A stretch of DNA of 7,726 bases from an uncultured cyanobacterium (GTDB lineage: Bacteria; Cyanobacteriota; Cyanobacteriia; PCC-6307; Cyanobiaceae), in the NCBI GenBank assembly GCA_903862155.1, contig CAIOXF010000009.1, forward strand, positions 1 to 7,726, written 5' to 3'. Position numbers and translations under genes: made by a program. Positions 4,709 through 7,726 of this stretch are shown one piece after another (the stretch's first letter is position 1; every line of letters begins with the position of its first letter). Under the pieces are notes generated by a model. That model had not been told where the DNA came from and made no database searches. It worked only from the letters and a program-made list of their open reading frames with translations.

Positions 4709-7498
4709 TCAGGCGTCAGCAATGCGGCTGCGCCGCCACAATCGCCACACCTTCTCCAGTTCGAGATACAGGAACAGCAGCAGGCTGAAGCCCACGCACA
4801 CCAGCAACTCCTGCCCACTCAGGGGAACAGTGCCGAAGAAAGCAGAGAGGGATGGCACATAGAGCAGCAGCATCTGCAGCCCTGAGGTGAGCACCACGGC
4901 CCAGATCAGCCAGGGGTTGGAGAGGGGCGCCACCTGCACCAACGGCAGATCGCTACGGGCGGAGAGGGCATGGCCCATCTGGGCCAAGCAGAGCGTGGTG
5001 AACACCATCGTTTTCCAGTCATCACCGGCCTGATTGGCGGCGTAGAGCATCAGGCCGATCACGATCACGGCAAACACCACCCCAATGCGGAGGATGTAGC
5101 TGCCGATGCCACGGGCAAAAATCGATTCGCCCGGCTCAGCCGGTGCCCGTTGCATCAATCCCTTTTCGCCGGGCTCGAGGGCCAGGGCCAGGGCGGGCAC
5201 CCCATCGGTCACAAGGTTCATCCACAGGATCTGCAGGGGGGTCATCGGCACACCCACCAGACCCAGCAGTGGGGCCGAGGCAATGGTGATCAGCTCACCC
5301 ACGTTGCTGCCCAGGATGTATTTCACGAAGCGGCGGATGTTGGCGTACACCAACCGCCCCTCCTCCACCGCATTCACGATCGTGGCGAAGTTGTCATCGA
5401 GCAGCACCATGTCGGCGGCTTCCTTGCTCACCTCCGTGCCGGTGATGCCCATGGCCACGCCGATGTGGGCCTGCTTGAGGGCGGGCGCGTCATTCACGCC
5501 GTCGCCGGTCATGGCCACGATCTGGCCGTTGGCCTGCAGGGCTTTCACGATGCGCAGCTTCTGCTCGGGCGGCACCCGGGCATAGACGCTGCAGCGGGCC
5601 ACCACCTCTCTCAGCTGCTGATCGCTGAAGCGCTCCAGCTCCCGGCCCAGCACCACTTCACCGTCGCTGTCCGTGAGACCGATCGAGGCACCGATCGCCC
5701 GGGCGGTGAGCGGATGGTCGCCGGTGATCATCACCGGGCGAATGCCAGCCCCGCGGCAGGTGGCCACGGCCTCGGTCACTTCCGGTCTGGCCGGATCGAG
5801 CTGGGCCATCAGGCCGAGCAGTACCTGGCGCTCCAGCTCGTGGTCGGGGCTGGGATGGTGGGGTGCGCAGGCAAACGCCAGCACCCGCAGGCCGGATGCA
5901 GCCAGTTCACGGGCCTGATCAATCCACCACTGGCGCTGCCCGTCGCTGAGGCCCACCACGCCCGAGCCATCGATCCAGCGGTCGCAGCTGGCGATGATCA
6001 CCTCTGGAGCTCCCTTGCTGATCAACAGCCGCCGCGACTCGGCAGCACTGCTGCCCAACGGACGCTGCAGGTCACCGCGGGGATCGTCGATCCACACCGC
6101 CATCAACTGGCGTTCGGAACTGAAGGGAATCTCAGCTGCCCGCTGGTAATGGCTGCGCAGTTCAAAGTCGTCGATGTCGGCCTTCTGGGCCACCACCGAG
6201 AGGGCCCCTTCGGTGGGATCACCCAGCACCTCCCAGCGGCCGTCGGCGTCTTGGCGAAGTTCGGCGTCACTGCAGAGAACGCCGGCCTGGAGCAGCAGCA
6301 GCTGGGCGCCGTCTACGGCACCTGCAACGGCACCCGCAGGAGCAGCGAGTGCCGAAGGAGTGAACACACCAGTCGGCACATAGCCCTGGCCGCTCACGGC
6401 CACGCTGCCCGTGCCAACGCGCAGCTCCTGCACCACCTGGCGGTTCTGGGTGAGGGTGCCGGTCTTGTCGGAGCAGATCACCGTCACCGAACCCAGCCCT
6501 TCCACCGCGGGTAGGCGGCGGATCAGGGCAGCGCGGCGCACCATGCGCTGGGTGCCGATCGCCAGGGTGACGGTGATCACCGCCGGCAGCCCCTCCGGCA
6601 CGATCGCCACTGCCATCGACAGCGACACCTCCAACAGGTTGAGCGGGTCCTGTTTCAGGGCCAGGCCGAGCCCCACCACCACGGCCACCAGAGCCAGGGA
6701 GCTGCCCACCAGCACCTTGGCCAGGCCATCGAGCCGCTGCTGCAGCGGCGTTTCCTCACCGCCAGCGGTGTTGATCAGTTCGGCGATCTGGCCCAGCTCG
6801 GTGGCCATGCCGGTGGCCGTCACCAGCGCCAAGCCGCGGCCCCGCACCACCTCCGTGCCCTGGAACAGGCAGTTCTGCCGCTCCAGCACCGGGGTGTTCT
6901 CCTCCAGCACCAGCTCGGCCTGCTTGAACACGGCGTCCGCCTCGCCGGTGAGGGCCGCCTCACGCACCCCCAGGTCGGCCACCTCCAGCAGCCGCCCATC
7001 GGCTGGCACCCGATCGCCGGCCTCCAGGCGAATCAGATCGCCGGGCACCAGCTGTTCACTGCCGATGCGCTGCCACTGGCCATCGCGCCGCACCTGCACC
7101 AGCGGCTGGGCCATATCGCGCAGGGCCAGCAGTGCTTTCTGGGCCTTGCTCTCCTGCAGGTAACCCAGCAGGCCGTTGAGCACCACGATCACGAGGATCG
7201 CGATCGCATCCTTGGGAAATTCCTGCTGATGCAGCGACACAGCTGCCGACACAGCAGCCACCGCCAGCAGCATGATCAGCATCACGTTGCTGAACTGATC
7301 CCAGAGGATCTGCCAGCTGCTGCGGCCGGCCTTGAGCTCCAGGCGGTTCAGGCCCTGCTCGGCCAGTCGCCGGGCACTTTCAGTTGTGCTGAGACCATCG
7401 CCGCTCGCATTCAGCTGCTCGAGGCAGGTACTCGGCGGGAGAGCGTGCCAAGCGGAAGTGGATGCTCGTGACAAGGGCAGATCTGGCCGATCAGGCAA
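4709..7498 (-). CDS. P2-type (Ca2+-type) cation-transporting ATPase
   Basis: This inner-membrane pump uses ATP to export cations, most likely Ca2+ (PacL/SERCA-like). With the TTG start at 7498 it has 929 residues, normal for the family. In order: cation_ATPase_N domain (about 15-80); M1-M2 (about 68-115); actuator loop TGE (184-186); M4 PEGLP (301-305); DKTGTLT (344-350, with D344 the phosphorylated aspartate); nucleotide-binding KGAPE (495-499); DPAR (568-571); TGD (592-594); TGDGVND (664-670); M5-M10 (about 725-915). Compared with SERCA, Ca2+-site residues V297, A298, V300 and E302 (M4), N732 and E735 (M5), and N761, T764 and D765 (M6) are kept. The M8 glutamate (SERCA E908) appears to be Q840. 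An upstream in-frame GTG (7558) would add 20 basic, Cys-containing residues, but a strong Shine-Dalgarno 9 bases before the TTG at 7498 decides the start. It is a single gene ending at a hairpin. PMA1-like specificity for another cation is not excluded. Confidence 0.95.
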   Translation of the reverse strand: MPDRPDLPLSRASTSAWHALPPSTCLEQLNASGDGLSTTESARRLAEQGLNRLELKAGRSSWQILWDQFSNVMLIMLLAVAAVSAAVSLHQQEFPKDAIAILVIVVLNGLLGYLQESKAQKALLALRDMAQPLVQVRRDGQWQRIGSEQLVPGDLIRLEAGDRVPADGRLLEVADLGVREAALTGEADAVFKQAELVLEENTPVLERQNCLFQGTEVVRGRGLALVTATGMATELGQIAELINTAGGEETPLQQRLDGLAKVLVGSSLALVAVVVGLGLALKQDPLNLLEVSLSMAVAIVPEGLPAVITVTLAIGTQRMVRRAALIRRLPAVEGLGSVTVICSDKTGTLTQNRQVVQELRVGTGSVAVSGQGYVPTGVFTPSALAAPAGAVAGAVDGAQLLLLQAGVLCSDAELRQDADGRWEVLGDPTEGALSVVAQKADIDDFELRSHYQRAAEIPFSSERQLMAVWIDDPRGDLQRPLGSSAAESRRLLISKGAPEVIIASCDRWIDGSGVVGLSDGQRQWWIDQARELAASGLRVLAFACAPHHPSPDHELERQVLLGLMAQLDPARPEVTEAVATCRGAGIRPVMITGDHPLTARAIGASIGLTDSDGEVVLGRELERFSDQQLREVVARCSVYARVPPEQKLRIVKALQANGQIVAMTGDGVNDAPALKQAHIGVAMGITGTEVSKEAADMVLLDDNFATIVNAVEEGRLVYANIRRFVKYILGSNVGELITIASAPLLGLVGVPMTPLQILWMNLVTDGVPALALALEPGEKGLMQRAPAEPGESIFARGIGSYILRIGVVFAVIVIGLMLYAANQAGDDWKTMVFTTLCLAQMGHALSARSDLPLVQVAPLSNPWLIWAVVLTSGLQMLLLYVPSLSAFFGTVPLSGQELLVCVGFSLLLFLYLELEKVWRLWRRSRIADA
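7200..7207. repeat. HIP1 octamer GCGATCGC
   Basis: A single copy of the highly iterated palindrome typical of many cyanobacterial genomes lies inside the ATPase gene. One copy is weak support for a cyanobacterial origin and has no assigned local function. Confidence 0.6.
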
Positions 7499-7507
7499 CC
7501 GTAAGCA

Positions 7508-7515
7508 CCTCCTCC
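7508..7515 (-). promoter_or_regulatory. Strong Shine-Dalgarno that fixes the ATPase TTG start
   Basis: On the minus strand GGAGGAGG (7515-7508) is followed by a 9-base spacer and TTG (7498-7496). It is the only strong, well-spaced ribosome binding site I see before any gene in the window. No ATG in frame would fit it. This selects TTG over the longer GTG start at 7558 and over a later TTG at 7474. Confidence 0.75.
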
Positions 7516-7596
7516 GGATCAGGGCCAGCGAAAGCACGCAACGCCAGGCGTGCAACACACGGAAAATTGGTAGCGACGACGACCCAAAAGCACCCC

Positions 7597-7612
7597 CAAA
7601 TCGAACGATTTG
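7597..7612. promoter_or_regulatory. Candidate operator CAAATCG-AA-CGATTTG
   Basis: This is a perfect 7-base inverted repeat (7597-7603 and 7606-7612) around AA. Beyond one mismatch, two flanking C/G pairs (7594-7595 with 7614-7615) extend the symmetry. It lies about 100 bases upstream of the ATPase TTG start, in the expected promoter zone. Such symmetry is typical of a site for a dimeric repressor or activator; the regulator is not identifiable from the sequence. Confidence 0.4.
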
Positions 7613-7726
7613 TGGCTAAAGAAGCGCAATCGGCAAAACAGTCGCAACGACTACTGGAAGTGGTTGCACCGGGCAGGAGTGTGACCCATGTAACCGCTGG
7701 AGAGGGCGCAACCCTTTATGGCCCAA

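Larger units (their letters stand above)
7499..7726. other. Upstream region of the ATPase gene
   Basis: The stretch to the window edge holds the ATPase leader and presumably its promoter, which I cannot place with confidence. It contains a perfect palindrome at 7597-7612 and is less GC-rich than the genes. At the extreme right (7718-7726) ATG-GCC-CAA on the plus strand, with GGAGAGG 12 bases before it, could be the start of a divergent gene, but three codons are not enough to call one. Confidence 0.5.

Noticed and set aside
4970..6514. 514-residue open frame on the plus strand
   Set aside because: It lies fully antisense to the P-type ATPase, whose motifs are complete on the minus strand. 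Its product is rich in His, Gly and Gln with no recognisable domain, as expected for the opposite strand of a GC-rich gene.
6411..7163. 250-residue open frame on the plus strand
   Set aside because: Antisense to the ATPase and composed of Ser/Arg/Thr runs; a shadow frame.
7499..7558. 20-residue N-terminal extension of the ATPase from GTG 7558
   Set aside because: The strong Shine-Dalgarno lies inside this segment and serves the TTG at 7498. The extension is basic and does not resemble the family N-terminus.
1..7726. Mobile elements, CRISPR, tRNA/rRNA, defence or toxin-antitoxin systems
   Set aside because: I looked for direct repeat arrays, transposase or integrase motifs, cloverleaf-like segments and paired small genes and found none. 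The window reads as ordinary chromosomal DNA.

Overview
The window looks like ordinary chromosome from a GC-rich unicellular picocyanobacterium of the Synechococcus/Cyanobium type. The support is an Amt ammonium transporter with the cyanobacterial N-terminal form, a small DUF4278-type protein (a family found mainly in cyanobacteria), a group 2/3 style sigma-70 factor without a long N-terminal extension, and one HIP1 octamer (GCGATCGC, 7200-7207). The organism call is an inference from these features; no marker gene such as rRNA is present.

Layout from left to right: (1) 1-336, minus strand, the first 112 residues of a sigma-70 family factor that runs off the left edge. (2) 337-690, a non-coding divergent region with several inverted repeats. 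(3) 691-1776, plus strand, a Na+/Ca2+ (CaCA family) antiporter. (4) 1783-2001, minus strand, a 72-residue protein of unknown function, convergent with the antiporter and only 6 bases from it. (5) 2105-2320, minus strand, a 71-residue DUF4278-like protein with three YRG repeats, followed by a terminator at 2010-2040. (6) 2321-2694, a divergent regulatory region. (7) 2695-4140, plus strand, the ammonium transporter amt, followed by a terminator at 4163-4191. (8) 4228-4641, plus strand, a small exported or lipoprotein-like protein of unknown function. (9) 4658-4689, a long hairpin between convergent genes. (10) 4709-7498, minus strand, a P2-type (Ca2+-type) cation ATPase whose best start is a TTG behind a strong Shine-Dalgarno. 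(11) 7499-7726, its upstream region, with a clean 16-base palindrome.

The gene content is mostly membrane ion handling. There are two independent candidates for Ca2+ extrusion (a secondary antiporter and a primary ATPase), plus ammonium uptake and a transcription factor. They are not one operon: strands alternate and strong terminators separate them. I found no transposase, phage gene, CRISPR array, tRNA, rRNA or toxin-antitoxin pair, and no convincing new multi-gene system. The points most worth a second look are small ones. The terminator at 2010-2040 overlaps the only Shine-Dalgarno-like sequence of the next gene. Two competing hairpins are built around the stop codons of convergent genes at 1763-1789. 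Several inverted repeats lie in promoter regions. The ATPase has a substituted Ca2+ site residue, and three genes here have no known function.
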